Shown in pieces: positions 49,588 to 60,756 of a DNA stretch of 64,000 nucleotides. Position 1 is the first letter of the stretch, and the number at the start of each line of letters is the position of its first letter. The notes below the pieces were generated by a model. It ran no database searches and had not been told where the DNA came from. It worked only from the letters and a program-made list of their open reading frames with translations. The position numbers were made by a program, and so were the translations under genes. Origin of the DNA: Helicoverpa zea (Eukaryota > Arthropoda > Insecta > Lepidoptera > Noctuidae); contig NC_061482.1 in the NCBI RefSeq assembly GCF_022581195.2, positions 5,022,001 through 5,086,000 of the forward strand, given 5' to 3'.

Positions 49588-49875
49588 CAGGATTATTAAA
49601 TTTTAAAATTCCTTGAACGCAACGGCGAGGTAGGCCCTTCTCTAAACCTGGAATTAAATTCTTGGAAAAAGAGGTGGCAGAGCGGCCAGATAGGTTCTTT
49701 CTCGGACTAGGAAGTGTGATATAGGACTTAGTAGCCTGTCATGCACCAGTATCTATACAATTGGTAAGACTTTCATGCTCCTGACCACCGTTGACTGTCA
49801 AAAATCAACAAATGAAACGCGCAGGAAGTCACTACGTTGTAGATACTGTTTAAAATCACCCATCTATTTCTTTAC

Positions 49876-50000
49876 CTTTAATGATTGACTGCGGGATTGT
49901 TCGAAAGAGTTACCGCGACCCTGGTACGTAAAGGGACTAAGAAGATGTACATGATGAGTTTTGGTCGCTGTACCCACAGCGGGAAAATCATCAAATGAAC
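49876..50000 (+). repeat. SINE-like family copy (plus orientation), degenerate
   Basis: CTGCGGGATTGTTCGAAAGA, 'GTTACCGCGACCCTGGTACG', then CCCACAGCGGGAAAATCATC correspond to the minus-strand reading of the element at 9586-9735. An internal part is missing. Confidence 0.6.
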
Positions 50001-50486
50001 CTTCATTTGGTGATTTACCATAAAAAAAATGATGATCGATTCTAGCAAAGCCGGAGCATTTAATCAATTTCAAAGTAAAACTCATATCTTTTGACATTAA
50101 ATTAAAATCAAGAATCATTTTAATGATTTGCATTTTCAGCAGCAGTAAGCAGATATGCTGAAATACTTAATTTACGCTTGAATAAAAAGGTACTACTAGG
50201 TCGTATTTAAAATCGTTGAGCATTAGTCGTTATCGGCCGAGGCGTTGAAGAGGGTGGTCGGCACGCCCCTCCCTTGATTACCGAGCTTTCATTGAGCATC
50301 GCCTAATTACCTACGAACAGTAGGTAGGTAGGTAACGACTGCCCAGTTTCTGAAAGGATAATGTCACTGTATATTGGTATAAAGGTTGTTTATGTATTTG
50401 TATGTATGTAATACATTGTATTTGGTTTTGATGTACGTGTGTGTGTGTAAGTTCCTAGATAACTAGATATACTGATGTATTTAAAC

Positions 50487-50665
50487 TAGCCGTTTTCTCG
50501 CGGTTTCTCCCGTAGGAACTGCTGCCCATACCGGGATAAAATATATCGTAAGTAACTCGCAGATAATGAAGCTTTCTTATGGTGAAAGAATTTTTAAAAT
50601 TGGTCCAGCAGTTTTTAAGTTTAAGTATCGATTACAAACAAATAAATAAATATACAAAGCTTTGC
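50487..50665 (+). repeat. RTE-type non-LTR 3' end
   Basis: It begins ACTAGCCGTTTTCTCGCGGT, has CCATACCGGGATAAAATATA and 'AAATTGGTCCAGCAGTTTTT', then an (AAAT)n run. It is the same family as 2566-2760. Confidence 0.7.
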
Positions 50666-51081
50666 TCTATATAGTTTTACTAACTTCCGCGTGCTGTGTT
50701 GATAAAAAGAATCCTATGTTCATTCTAAGTACCAAGAATACGTGTACAAAGTTTCATGATCGGTCTTGTCATTTTCGCGCGAAAGCGTAGCAAACAAACG
50801 GACTTTTCGGAATATTAGTAGGATAGTGTAGGATGAGTACAGGAATGGTAAACCAGCAAAAAAGTTACTTTTTATATTAAAAATATTAATTCTACTGTTA
50901 CTTAATTTGTAAGCATTATGAATAGATATGAAAAATGAGGATGGGTGTTTGTTTAATTTTCGTACTGTTGAACGAACACACACGGTAGATACTTAATAGT
51001 TTCACAATATTTGAGTGAAAATAGAACATTTTTATTCAAATCTACATAGAACAATTTTAGGACACGTGTTTACATAATCTG

Positions 51082-51170
51082 CCTAGCCTTTTCCCAACTT
51101 TGCTCGGTTTTCAGTCTAACCGAGTACCAGTGTCTTGCAAGGGGCACCCCAATATCTCTTGGGAAGAGTG
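51082..51170 (-). repeat. SINE fragment (minus), same family as 15716-15887
   Basis: CCTTTTCCCAACTTTGCTCG, CAGTCTAACCGAGTACCAGT and AGGGGCACCCCAATA are the reverse complement of the SINE body. It is truncated. Confidence 0.65.
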
Positions 51171-51599
51171 GTTTTCAGATTTTATTGTTTCTACTACTAA
51201 CTACCCGTACTACTGACTACCGACCTACAGTTTATCGTGTTTTTCGAAATACAGAAGAACTCGTTAGGACAAGATGCTCACCCATCCACGGACCGACTGC
51301 GCCAAGCTTTCCTTCATTTTATGTACAGTCGATCCGCGCGGCTTCGACTTAGCCACGAGATCTTCCTCAATGATATTATAGTACGGAGTGATTATTAAAG
51401 TTCGCCGTCTATTCCTTACCTAGTCTGTGGTCATACTTACTGTCGTACATAGGTACTTGCACACATCAAGCTGTCAGAACTTTTACAATAACGCATTGTT
51501 CTGTCGAGATATATCTACTATATAGAAGACGTCTCTTTTACTGCTAGAAGCACTGAGAATAGGAGAATAGACAAGTATTAAACTACTACTATATAGCTA

Positions 51600-51757
51600 C
51601 TAGTATTAGTACTAGGTGAATCCCGCGATTTTACCTTGCGTCCCGAGGGTACACCTTCTCATACCCGCATAATAAGTAGGTATAGTCTATCTATGACATT
51701 CACCAATAACATACCTTTTTACTTATTGACCAAATAATTTTCAAAATCGGTATAGGC
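51600..51757 (+). repeat. RTE-type 3' fragment, degenerate
   Basis: It has 'ACTAGGTGAATCCCGCGATT', GCGTCCCGAGGGTACACC, CTATGACATTCACCAATAAC and TTTTCAAAATCGGTATAGGC. The spacing matches other RTE-like copies in the window. Confidence 0.5.
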
Positions 51758-52848
51758 CCAAGTTCACTGACAACGTAAACGTCCGTTATTTTTATAACAA
51801 CTATTTATTTATAGTTCGGCCATTCAGAGAATGCGTTCCTGACACGTCGCGATTGAACTGACGACGTAACTTTGCAATGGCGTTGCAGTTACGATAAAAA
51901 TATTTTTGCTGGTTGTTTACCGTTTTAACAATTGAGGAGCATTAAAACAACATTATTATATCAATAATCAATGAATGTTATAATTTTGTGCCAAACTGAG
52001 TGTCAAATAACTTGGTAAACAATATTTTTCTAAATCTATACTGCGCTATTACAAGGTTATGTCAGCGGTTTATATTTTGTAGTGCTGTGCTAAAAATAAC
52101 AGGCAAGTATCGTAATCTGTTCTTATACAGTTATAATATAAAATAATACGTTTTGATTTTCTTTTTAAGAATTGGAAAATAATGGACTATAAGACTTAAT
52201 TATAACTTTTATGAAAAATAAAAATAAAACTATGACCAAACCGCATTTTTATACTTAGATTAAAAATGGTAACCCCAAATGGCGTTATGGGCCGCCATTT
52301 TGTGACGCTAAAACAGTCGTCCGTTGTCGTTTCGTGCGCATAGACCACGTTTTTCAAGTGTTTTCGATCTGTTTTTATTTGATTACCCGGCTTTTGTTAG
52401 ACCGAGATATCAGGATTGATTCTGTTATTGATAATAATATAATTATACATGTAGGCGAAGATGATGATGAAGACACCACCTCCTCAAGCAAATCGGAGTC
52501 TGATTAATATTCTGTTCGCACATTCAATTCAATGTACTTGTAACAAAGAATAAATAAAACAATTTTATTATATGAATATTACCTTTTTTTGGTTTCCACT
52601 TAAATAACTAAAATATAAAACAAATGATTCCGCCAATTTAAAACGAAAATAATCTTAAAATAATGCGGCGGTTCATTTTGAAGGAACGGTAACGAACTCA
52701 GTGTTATGTTGTGCCCATCACTAGTCGTGACTAACTGATAGGTATCAGGAACGCATTCTCTGAACGGCCGAAGTATAGTTACTATTAATTTTCACTTTCA
52801 AATTTCAAAGTAAACCTTAGTACTTACCTCTAGATGGGCTTAGTTAGC
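51758..52848. mobile_element. MITE family A left half interrupted by a ~950-bp inverted-repeat transposon
   Basis: 51758-51818 carries the family A left end (CCCAAGTTCACTGACAACGT). At 51819 a new element begins, TTCGGCCATTCAGAGAATGC. Its inverted end, GCATTCTCTGAACGGCCGAA, stops at 52771, giving matching ends of about 27 bp and a length of about 953 bp. Flanking TATAG-like bases on both sides may be a duplication, but they do not align exactly. Inside, a plus-strand frame ends GEDDDEDTTSSSKSESD and a stop at 52505-52507. AATAAATAAAACA follows near 52548-52560, so the cargo looks like the 3' end of a transcription unit. No transposase domain is recognised. Confidence 0.65.
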
Positions 52849-52850
52849 CC

Positions 52851-53340
52851 CAAGTTCACCGACAGCATAAACGTCAGGGGACCGATTCTGCTAAGTTAAT
52901 ACTGTCAATATTGAATAGAAATTGAATCGCAATATCAGTTTTAACCTTAGCGGGCATTCTGCTACTAATATAAGACCAATCGTATACCAATGACGTTCGA
53001 TTGGTTTGCGATTGGCCTGCCATTTGGTCTAGACGGTAGTTTGCTCTACAATCATAGTGCAATCGTAAACAATTTGCAGACAATATGATTCATTATTGAA
53101 TCACAGAAACGGATAAAAAGGTTTATTTAAAAGAAAAAATAGCGGGATGCCATATACGCTTCAATCGTAATTGAGTCGTGATTGGATCTCAGGCGAATGT
53201 GAATCGTATGTCACTTAAGTAAAATTAGTAGAATCGCGCCCCAGTTTTCTTAAACAACTATGTACTACGAATTTTCCTTTTCAATTTTCAAATAAACAGT
53301 TGTTTAATAAAAACGGACGTCCATGTTATCGGTGAACTTA
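52851..53340. mobile_element. MITE family A containing a nested MITE family B copy
   Basis: The outer ends are CCAAGTTCACCGACAGCATA (left) and CATGTTATCGGTGAACTTAA (right, inverted). Between them, 52877-53242 is a full copy of family B (GGGGACCGATTCTGCTAAGT to TTAGTAGAATCGCGCCCC). CAG borders the inner element on both sides, an apparent three-base duplication. Removing it restores a family A sequence like that at 119-222, so family B transposed after family A. Confidence 0.75.
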
Positions 53341-53454
53341 AGCCTTAGTCGATCCAGAGATTACCAACATTCCTCGGATAAATATTTGAGTAGGTAGGTA
53401 ATAAAAATGGCAAAATGTACCTACTTGTGCAGCAACAGTTTATTTTCAAAATTG

Positions 53455-53525
53455 AACGTAAAAAAATCATAGCAAACAGTTATTTGAAGGAAACTGACGT
53501 ATATGCTGTCGGTGACCTTTTCCCT
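53455..53525. repeat. MITE family A, right-end fragment
   Basis: ACGTATATGCTGTCGGTGAC matches the inverted right end of family A, preceded by AATTGAACGTAAAAAAATCA as in the 119-222 copy. No left end was found. Confidence 0.5.
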
Positions 53526-54299
53526 AAATCATGAACTGGCTGGCTGTTAGTGATCGTCACTTGTTTAGGTATTCATTTCCCCTCAGTCAAAACATTGACC
53601 TAATGCACCTACCGAGTGTGCGTAGTGAGGTGAACGTGTAAATCTAGGTATGTAAGTATGTAAGTTTTCCCACAATGGAGTTTCTGAATTTCTCCATTTG
53701 TTAAAAAAATGAGGCAAAATAAACACAGCAGACTACCATTTGTAACAAAGCTATCGAAACCTTATATTATGTCTGTATACATTTCGCAAAATTATTGACT
53801 GAAGGTGCCTAGTACCTATGAGAAAGTTGATGAAGAATATATACAACTTCACTCCTCGGTAGTGTCCGTGATAAACTGAAAAATTACTGAACAGATCTTC
53901 ATGCTGTTTCAGCGATAGATGGTCAGACAAATTGAAATCCCCTGCCGGGTGATATAGTGAGGGCAGTCTGTACCCAGTAAAATCATAGGTACCTACTATG
54001 CCTATTAGTTGCTAAGTATTGTATATGACGAAGAATGGCAGTTAGAAGATTCACCAGCAAATAATTAAATTGATTTGTAATCTGTAGAAACAGTACTGAA
54101 ATATTGTAGTAGTATATAAAAATATGCTATAATACTGGTTTTAGCACTTAGCTACAAAAAATATCGATATAATATCGGTATGTACAGTCACCGACATAAG
54201 TATGAAGTCTAACTTTCAAGTACGTCTTCTTCTTCAGATAGACCTTAGAATGTCTTTCAAAAAGTACAATGAATCCAAAAAGGTAGCAAGTTGGTGAAC
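53526..54299. other. Intergenic DNA, nothing recognised
   Basis: AT-rich, with no open frame of protein character and no clear repeat ends. Confidence 0.35.
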
Positions 54300-54665
54300 G
54301 GAACGTCTCTGCCGAACTACCATTGAGCCGGGATAACCCGCGCAGGCGAGCCGAGGCCCCGCCCCGAGGCGTGGCTCCTTCCGGCTGCCACCCCCGCAAC
54401 CCTCCCTTCGTCTCCGACGACCGGACGAGGCACCTCGCTTTTATCCCGGTTTCCTGTCGGTGGACGCTCGCTTTGCTCCGGTTTATCGATTTGTTTATTT
54501 TTTTAACAAGACAAATAGGTCAGAGGCGTCCCTTCCGAGTGGCGTGTCGTGTCCGTGTTGCGTCCGGCGCGTCGCCGGTACCGTCGGAGTGTCCGCGATG
54601 GACTGTGTCCGGTGGAGGTGCTCACCGGCAACCCAAGCCATGGAGTCTCTTGTATAAAGGTGAGT
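54300..54665 (+). promoter_or_regulatory. GC-rich candidate promoter and non-coding first exon
   Basis: A strongly GC- and CpG-rich island stands out in AT-rich surroundings (CGAGGCCCCGCCCCGAGGCG, GTCCGGCGCGTCGCCGGTAC). It ends TTGTATAAAG followed by the consensus donor GTGAGT at 54660. The two ATGs just upstream (54597, 54639) share a frame that stops at once, so this would be a 5' UTR exon of a plus-strand gene, perhaps the one with an exon at 62635-63008. There is no transcript evidence. Confidence 0.45.
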
Positions 54666-54779
54666 GGCGATCGACTCCTTCATTATGTAGCTCTAGACAT
54701 TCTGCCTCTTTGCTCAGAGCAAAGGAGGCCAAAGTGTCGAGTATGACCTTATCCTTGAAAAATGTGTGAAAGTTTTCTG

Positions 54780-57008
54780 ATTTTAAATTGGGATGTTACC
54801 TGGTTTTAAGAAGGCAATATTTGGGAATTAAGCTGAGTAGGAATCCTCCGTAACATGACGAGAAATAATTTTAAAGCATTCGTTCATTAGCTACTATGAA
54901 CACCAAATATTAAATATTGATAGTTAGTTACAAACCCTTTATTATTGAACACTTAAGTAGTATCTACCAAGCTCGTCATACTAGAACAACATAACTTTCA
55001 AAAGTTGTATTCAAGAGTTAAACAATTTTATTAAGTGCGAAAATATGATCATCAATTGTTTGAAGCTAAAAGTACAAAATATCACGTTCAATCAAGCATT
55101 TCTCATAAAATAACAATTTATAAAAATACCTACATAACTCGAAAAACAAACAATTTAAAATTATTCAAAAAAGCTTGTTAAAAATTCGTTGATTTTCCAT
55201 TAATGGGATCATGTATGGGTGTAGGAAAATTAGAATGACCAAGAGATTAAACCACTGTGAAGCTGAGTAGTAGAGTTAAGTTTAAAAAATAAATGCCGCA
55301 AGCCACTAAAGGCTTATCCAATCAATTATTCTTAGGTAGGTACATTAATTTTAATTAATAGTCCAATATTCAAAACGGAGCCAATAAATCAATACATTGT
55401 ATATTTAACCACTTATTCAAAATCAACTGTAGTTAATTTGATAATTTGGACATACTAGTGCACATTACGCCTTAACTAACCAGTACCCCATCGCCTTATT
55501 TTCCGCAATTCCAACTTCTGTTTTTCTGCGAGCATAACAACACATTTTGCGATACCAATTGTTACGCCAAGATGTTCCAGCTCCATTATAACAAATTGTG
55601 AGCTAAATCCAGTCCTTGCCCATTGAAGCGCATTGTGCATTCTCGATGCAGTACCTAACTGCTATCCGGTGCTATTGTGCTACATTTGATCGCCGATTAT
55701 CCTCAGCTGCAACCGAACCAACGAGTATTATCTACTTCAGGCCCATCCTGAGACGTATTTGCATGTGTAGGTACAAACCTAGTGTTGTTTGTTCATCCTT
55801 GTGCTAGTTTTTTGAACTTGAGAGCTACATCTTTGTTTCTGTATCAATCTACCCTATCTGTACTTCTAACTAACATTGTAAACGTGAATGTTTGTATGTA
55901 TGGATTTTTTTGACCTTTCACGCAATAGTTTTGGTGACTTGACAGTATTATTAAAAGAGAAACCTGGGAGGAGAAGAACCTCGTTGCTTTAAAACTTTAG
56001 AACATTGTTCAACCTGAACATCAGATCCCTATTCCGCGCGGCTGTACTTACCCAGTTAAAATTGCCCTGGTGGCAGCCAACCTGTGGGAAATGGCACCAT
56101 AGAAGAAGTAGATGCAAAGTAGCCTGCAATTTGCATGTTATTCTAACACTAATAACAACATACAGGCTACTTTTTACCCGGTTGCGAGAAATTGTTCCCT
56201 CGGCGACAAGGGAAACTGCTGGCTTAATGTATTTAACAGGTACAAATAAAGCTGTTATATGATAAACACCGAAATTATCCACGACGATGAACATGTCTTT
56301 ACCAAACACAAAAATACAAATACATCTGACACGAAACAAAAATATTCCACGCTGCGGTCATACAAACATGCACTTAAATGCAACAAATAAGTTGAACATG
56401 TTATTAGCATGCCAGTAACCGTGTTTCTGCCAGTAATGTGACTGGTTTGGCACACTCCCTGGAAAACAAATGAATGCCAAATGACTGGCACGCGATCCTT
56501 CGGCTGTTTAGCAGAAGGAATGTCGAAAAAATTGTGTACTTACATACTTATTCGTGCTAAGATTGAGTCATGTACGTTGTTTATCTGAATTAGACATGAC
56601 TTTTAAATAAAATAATGAAAAATCTTTATTCGTAGTTGTGGTTTAGAGGCAAAACTAGCTATGGTAATGTGAAAGACAGGATTTTTGTTTATTTTTATGA
56701 TTATATTCAACGTTGTTTATTCAGGACTGAGGACATTATTTGCTACGTGTAAGGTTGATAGATATACCTAGCTTACTTATTTTGCCTCTTTATCCTACCA
56801 AGGCAAACGTGTTTATAGGCGGTCATTACTTCTTTGTTCGAGAAGAGGCCTCTGCCTTGCAGTAGGATAGTAAAAAAACCATTGGTTGATTTCGGTTGAT
56901 TATACCAAAGTGGCTATAAGATAATACTGTTTACAAAAAAAAAAAAACATAAGGGTTTTTGTTTCTAATTCTTTCAAAATACCTAGCTACCGAATGACAT
57001 GCCGTGTA
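54780..57008. other. Intergenic or intronic DNA, nothing recognised
   Basis: No coding block with splice signals was found. A 116-codon minus frame at 55989-56339 and a 63-codon plus frame at 55616-55807 have random composition. Confidence 0.35.
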
Positions 57009-58245
57009 AAGACCTGCAGGCCCGCCGTAAGCGGGCGTGCGTGGCGTGCACCGCACGCGGGCGTCGTACAGACGGTCGCGGGCGGCAAATCGAGCGACTT
57101 ATCACGTTCTATTTAAAAAATACGGTATCTTTTTACCAATGATTTGATTTCAATATTACCGAACACAGCAATAGCGCTAAGAATATTACTTACACTGCCG
57201 GTTTCAGTTGCATCTGTTGAAAGATCATTTTATTTTCAAAATTAAAACTATTTAAGATCAAGGGCAAAAGCCCCGGGCGGCACGATTTAGGGGGCGGCAA
57301 AATTAAACCATAACTACTGATTACTAAATTATGAAATAAAAATATTTAGTAGATAAGCAATAAAAATTTAAATAAAAAGCCGCCCTCGCTATGGTCGTGT
57401 CCTGTCAATTCTAACGGCTTCACCCTTTGCATCCCCAAAAAAATTCGAGCTCGCTTCGCTCGCGGCTTCTTATATATTTGGACTTCGTTCCTGTGCATTT
57501 CTTAATTTTTGACGTTGCTTTGTTAATTTACAGTGGTTTTTAGTTATTTTGTGTCCTTAGACTACAAAAATTTTCGCGCTCGCTTCGCTTGCGCTTCCTT
57601 ACGTATGACATATGTCTTATAGGGTAACTTTTTCATGAAACCCATCAAAAAAATTGTCGCTATCAACATCTTTTTATGAATGAAAACATTGTTATAGGTA
57701 TTTAAGTTCTTTAGTTTGGGTTAAATAATAAACTGTTCTAAGTACTTTGACATTCATATGTTGGTACCTAATAATCACAATCTTTCAATACACAGGGGCC
57801 ACTAGGGTAATGATTGCACAAGCCTTTGGTTGAAATTAACTTTTCAGACCATAAACTATAAAAATTTCGTTTCGTTGTCGTTCGTTTTACATCGCGCCAG
57901 GCGCACTATAATATTATAAATGAAACATGGATATATATATAAAATGGGGGTCCGGACCCCTGGACCTCCCCCCCTTATATACGTCCATGGTTTCAATTGA
58001 ACATGAAATTTTTGACAGCTTGGATACAAGAAAGTTGATAGAAGAATTCGCAAATACAGTATGTATAAATACTGTATAAAGGCAAGAAGAGTTAAGTTTT
58101 TGTAATAATTATGTGACTTAGTTTTACACTTCACTAAACAAATATAAATTATTGTACCTCATACCTAATAATATGTAGTCGTAGGGCGGCATAATCAGTT
58201 TTGCACGCGGGCGAACAAACAGCTAGCGGCGGGCCTGAAGACCCG
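57009..58245. mobile_element. hAT-like non-autonomous transposon (1.2 kb)
   Basis: The ends CAGGCCCGCCG (57017) and CGGCGGGCCTG (ending 58237) are perfect 11-bp inverted repeats with the CAGG start common in hAT elements. The flanks are AAGACCTG (57009-57016) and AAGACCCG (58238-58245), an 8-bp duplication with one mismatch, also as in hAT. The subterminal parts share CACGCGGGCG. The 1221-bp interior contains no transposase frame. It has CG-rich words such as CTCGCTTCGCTCGCGGC and GGGGGCGGCAAAAT. Confidence 0.85.
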
Positions 58246-60565
58246 CCGTGTAACAGTGTATTTTCAAAAATAAAAAACCACACCTGAAAACGAAGAAAAT
58301 TTTAAAATCCACTCAGCAAAGATAGCGGTGTACCGTTTTTATTTATAAACGCAAATGTATTCCTTGTAACATCAGCATGTATTACCATAGATGCATAAAT
58401 CTAAAGTGGTAGACACTCCGAGTTGGGGCCGACTGTACCTATGTACATGCTAGCATAATATTCGCATAAATCACAGGCGAATTAATTATTGCTTCTGACT
58501 GTAGTACGTGTTTAGGGAGGAAGATTTAGTTAGTTTATGATGTTATGTTCATCTCTGTTTGAAAGTGGTTGCTACATTGCTGTAATACAACCTTATCTAC
58601 ATGGTTTTCTGTTTTATAAATTTGAGTAATTTTTAGGCAGTTTGAGTGTTCAAGTAGCATGCATGTTTTCTCACTGTATTGCTAACTCAAAAATTGATAG
58701 GTAATCATGTTTACTTTCAGTTGCAGCTTTCACTTTCGGATTTGTTCAGATTTTTCCAAAGTTATCTTTTACGTCATTTCACTTGAGTGATGAGATGAGT
58801 TTGATTACTTAATTAAGTTATCATCTGAAAAGCAAATAAAACTGAAAATAGAGAAAAAAGTTATTTACTTTAGGTTTATTAAGCTCTATAAAAAGCTTTA
58901 TAGTATAGTCTAAGTTTCCCACGATTTAAATATAATTTGTGAAGAAATAGAATAGTGTTCCATGTAGTCGTAACAAATTCGTAGATACACATATAATATG
59001 TAACAATTTACCATACAACCTACTGTTCTATAATGTTCAACCTTTTACAAATCGATAGGTACAACGCTAGCTTTGCACTACAAACACAACCAAAGATGAT
59101 GACGTGTTTTTCGCAAATGTCTATAACAACAAACATGGCTGTATGTGCACTGAATGCGAAGTTTCGGCCGATTTTTCGCTCGATTAGGTCCGTGATAAGT
59201 AGCCGATGGTCGGCCAGGGAAGAAATCGCTGTGTTTGCTATTTCAGTAACTTATGTTGGGGATTGAGGAATCGATTTTAGAATCGAGCGCATGATAAGTA
59301 TATATTAATATATTTTTCCTCTACAGTGTATGAAACAAAGACATGTAGATTACACTGTATTTCTATGTCAAGATGTGGTGTGTGTGATTCCAATGTATAG
59401 TTACGTATTTGGATAGCAAAAATAAATATAGTTGACTGACTGCGATTTACACTCGACACAGTGCAGCCGAATGCCGCAGCAGTTCCTATCCTTATAAATC
59501 AATCTTAAAGTTGCAAATTTTATTAAGACACTCGTATTTTCTTATGATTGTTATTTATTACAATACCAATGAAACTTCTCAAGAAAATCCAAAAGTACCA
59601 AATTACATTTCGGAAAACAATCCGTGTGTCCTTGTATGACTTCGCAAATATATTTTTGACCCAAAACCACATTTCGAGATTCGAACACCCGCGTTTTATA
59701 ATATAGATCAATTGTCTCTTATGAAGGCCGCCACCTGTTTGGTCGACAAGCGGATGACACTTTTACGGGATATAATAAGGTAATGTATAGACTTCCTGCA
59801 GCTAAGTGGCGCGCGCGCCGGTCCTCTCGCCCACATGCGCGCGTCACTTTATATGTATGTACATTTGACGGTTGGTCCAGTCGGGCATAAAAAGTGTTTA
59901 CTGTTTGTCTTTTTTTACTTTTTAAGTAGGTGGTATATATTTTGGAAATGGGCGTTTATAATTGATGAAAAGCTAGTTTAGGTCAAGATTTTTTTTTAAA
60001 TCAGAAGACGTTTATTTGCTTTCGGGTAATTGGCAATGCATGTCTTGACAGCAGTGTAACAGTTATCCAACCCTAATAAATTAAATAAAAAAATTGGCCT
60101 ATATTGGGGGTACCTACTCAAATAGAAGTCCGCACTTTCTCTGGCCCAACAGCGACTAGATTACAGTCGGAACATGTAGTAAAAACTGCTACACAAACAA
60201 TTCCGGCACTAATAACATAATTCATTAAAATGCTAACTAAAACGCGTTTATACCGTAATTTCACGACCGTGGTCAAATCGAGTGGTATATTTAAATTGAT
60301 TGTAGGACATATTTCCTTGAAGCCGGATGCATTCAATTGGCATCAGCGGAGTGCGCAAGCGACGAACAGTTCGCGATCGGCCGTCCTGTCACTCTCACCG
60401 CGGTATCGATCAATCGGAATCGAGATATCAGTGCGGTGAAATATGATTGGTTAATCCGAATCTACAAAACAGTTACATTCGAAATTTAATTATTTAAAGT
60501 GCCCCAATTTTGTTGTATACGTTTAATTTATATTTGAATTTTGGTGAATTCAAACATGAATTTAC
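58246..60565. other. Intergenic or intronic DNA with two GC-rich patches
   Basis: 59805-59850 (GGCGCGCGCGCCGGTCCTCT, CATGCGCGCGTCAC) and 60325-60440 (GCGCAAGCGACGAACAG, CGCGATCGGCCGTCC, CCGCGGTATCGATC) are richer in CpG than their surroundings and could be promoter regions for the candidate exon at 60566-60753. The 77-codon plus frame at 59033-59266 has no recognisable domain. Confidence 0.35.
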
Positions 60566-60753
60566 ATGAGAACATTCGTTTTGTGGGACAGTGAGAGTAT
60601 AAATGGATTAGATTTAGAAAGTGATAGTCTGGAAGCAGGGTTTGTTACTAAGGAGTGGTATCACTGCCATGTGATACCACAAGACAGCTACCACGACGGA
60701 GAGAGACGGCAAAGACAAAAAGCGACCGAAAAGAAAACGAATATCCGATATGA
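60566..60753 (+). CDS. Candidate coding exon, unknown product
   Basis: A plus-strand frame from ATG 60566 encodes about 63 residues (MRTFVLWDSESINGLDLESD, later TKEWYHCHVIPQDSYHDGER), then a Lys/Arg-rich end. It runs into GAG followed by a good donor, GTGAGA, in phase 0. The composition is hydrophilic and protein-like, and a GC-rich patch lies just upstream, as expected of a first exon. I do not recognise a family. It does not join directly to the exon at 62635, whose acceptor needs two preceding codon bases. Either an intermediate exon was missed or this is not coding. A competing upstream ATG at 60556 opens only 12 codons. Confidence 0.35.
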
Positions 60754-60756
60754 GGT

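Noticed and set aside
54323..54769. 148-codon plus frame over the GC-rich island
   Set aside because: Arg/Pro-rich translation typical of CpG-rich DNA. It has overlapping frames on both strands and reads through the GTGAGT donor.
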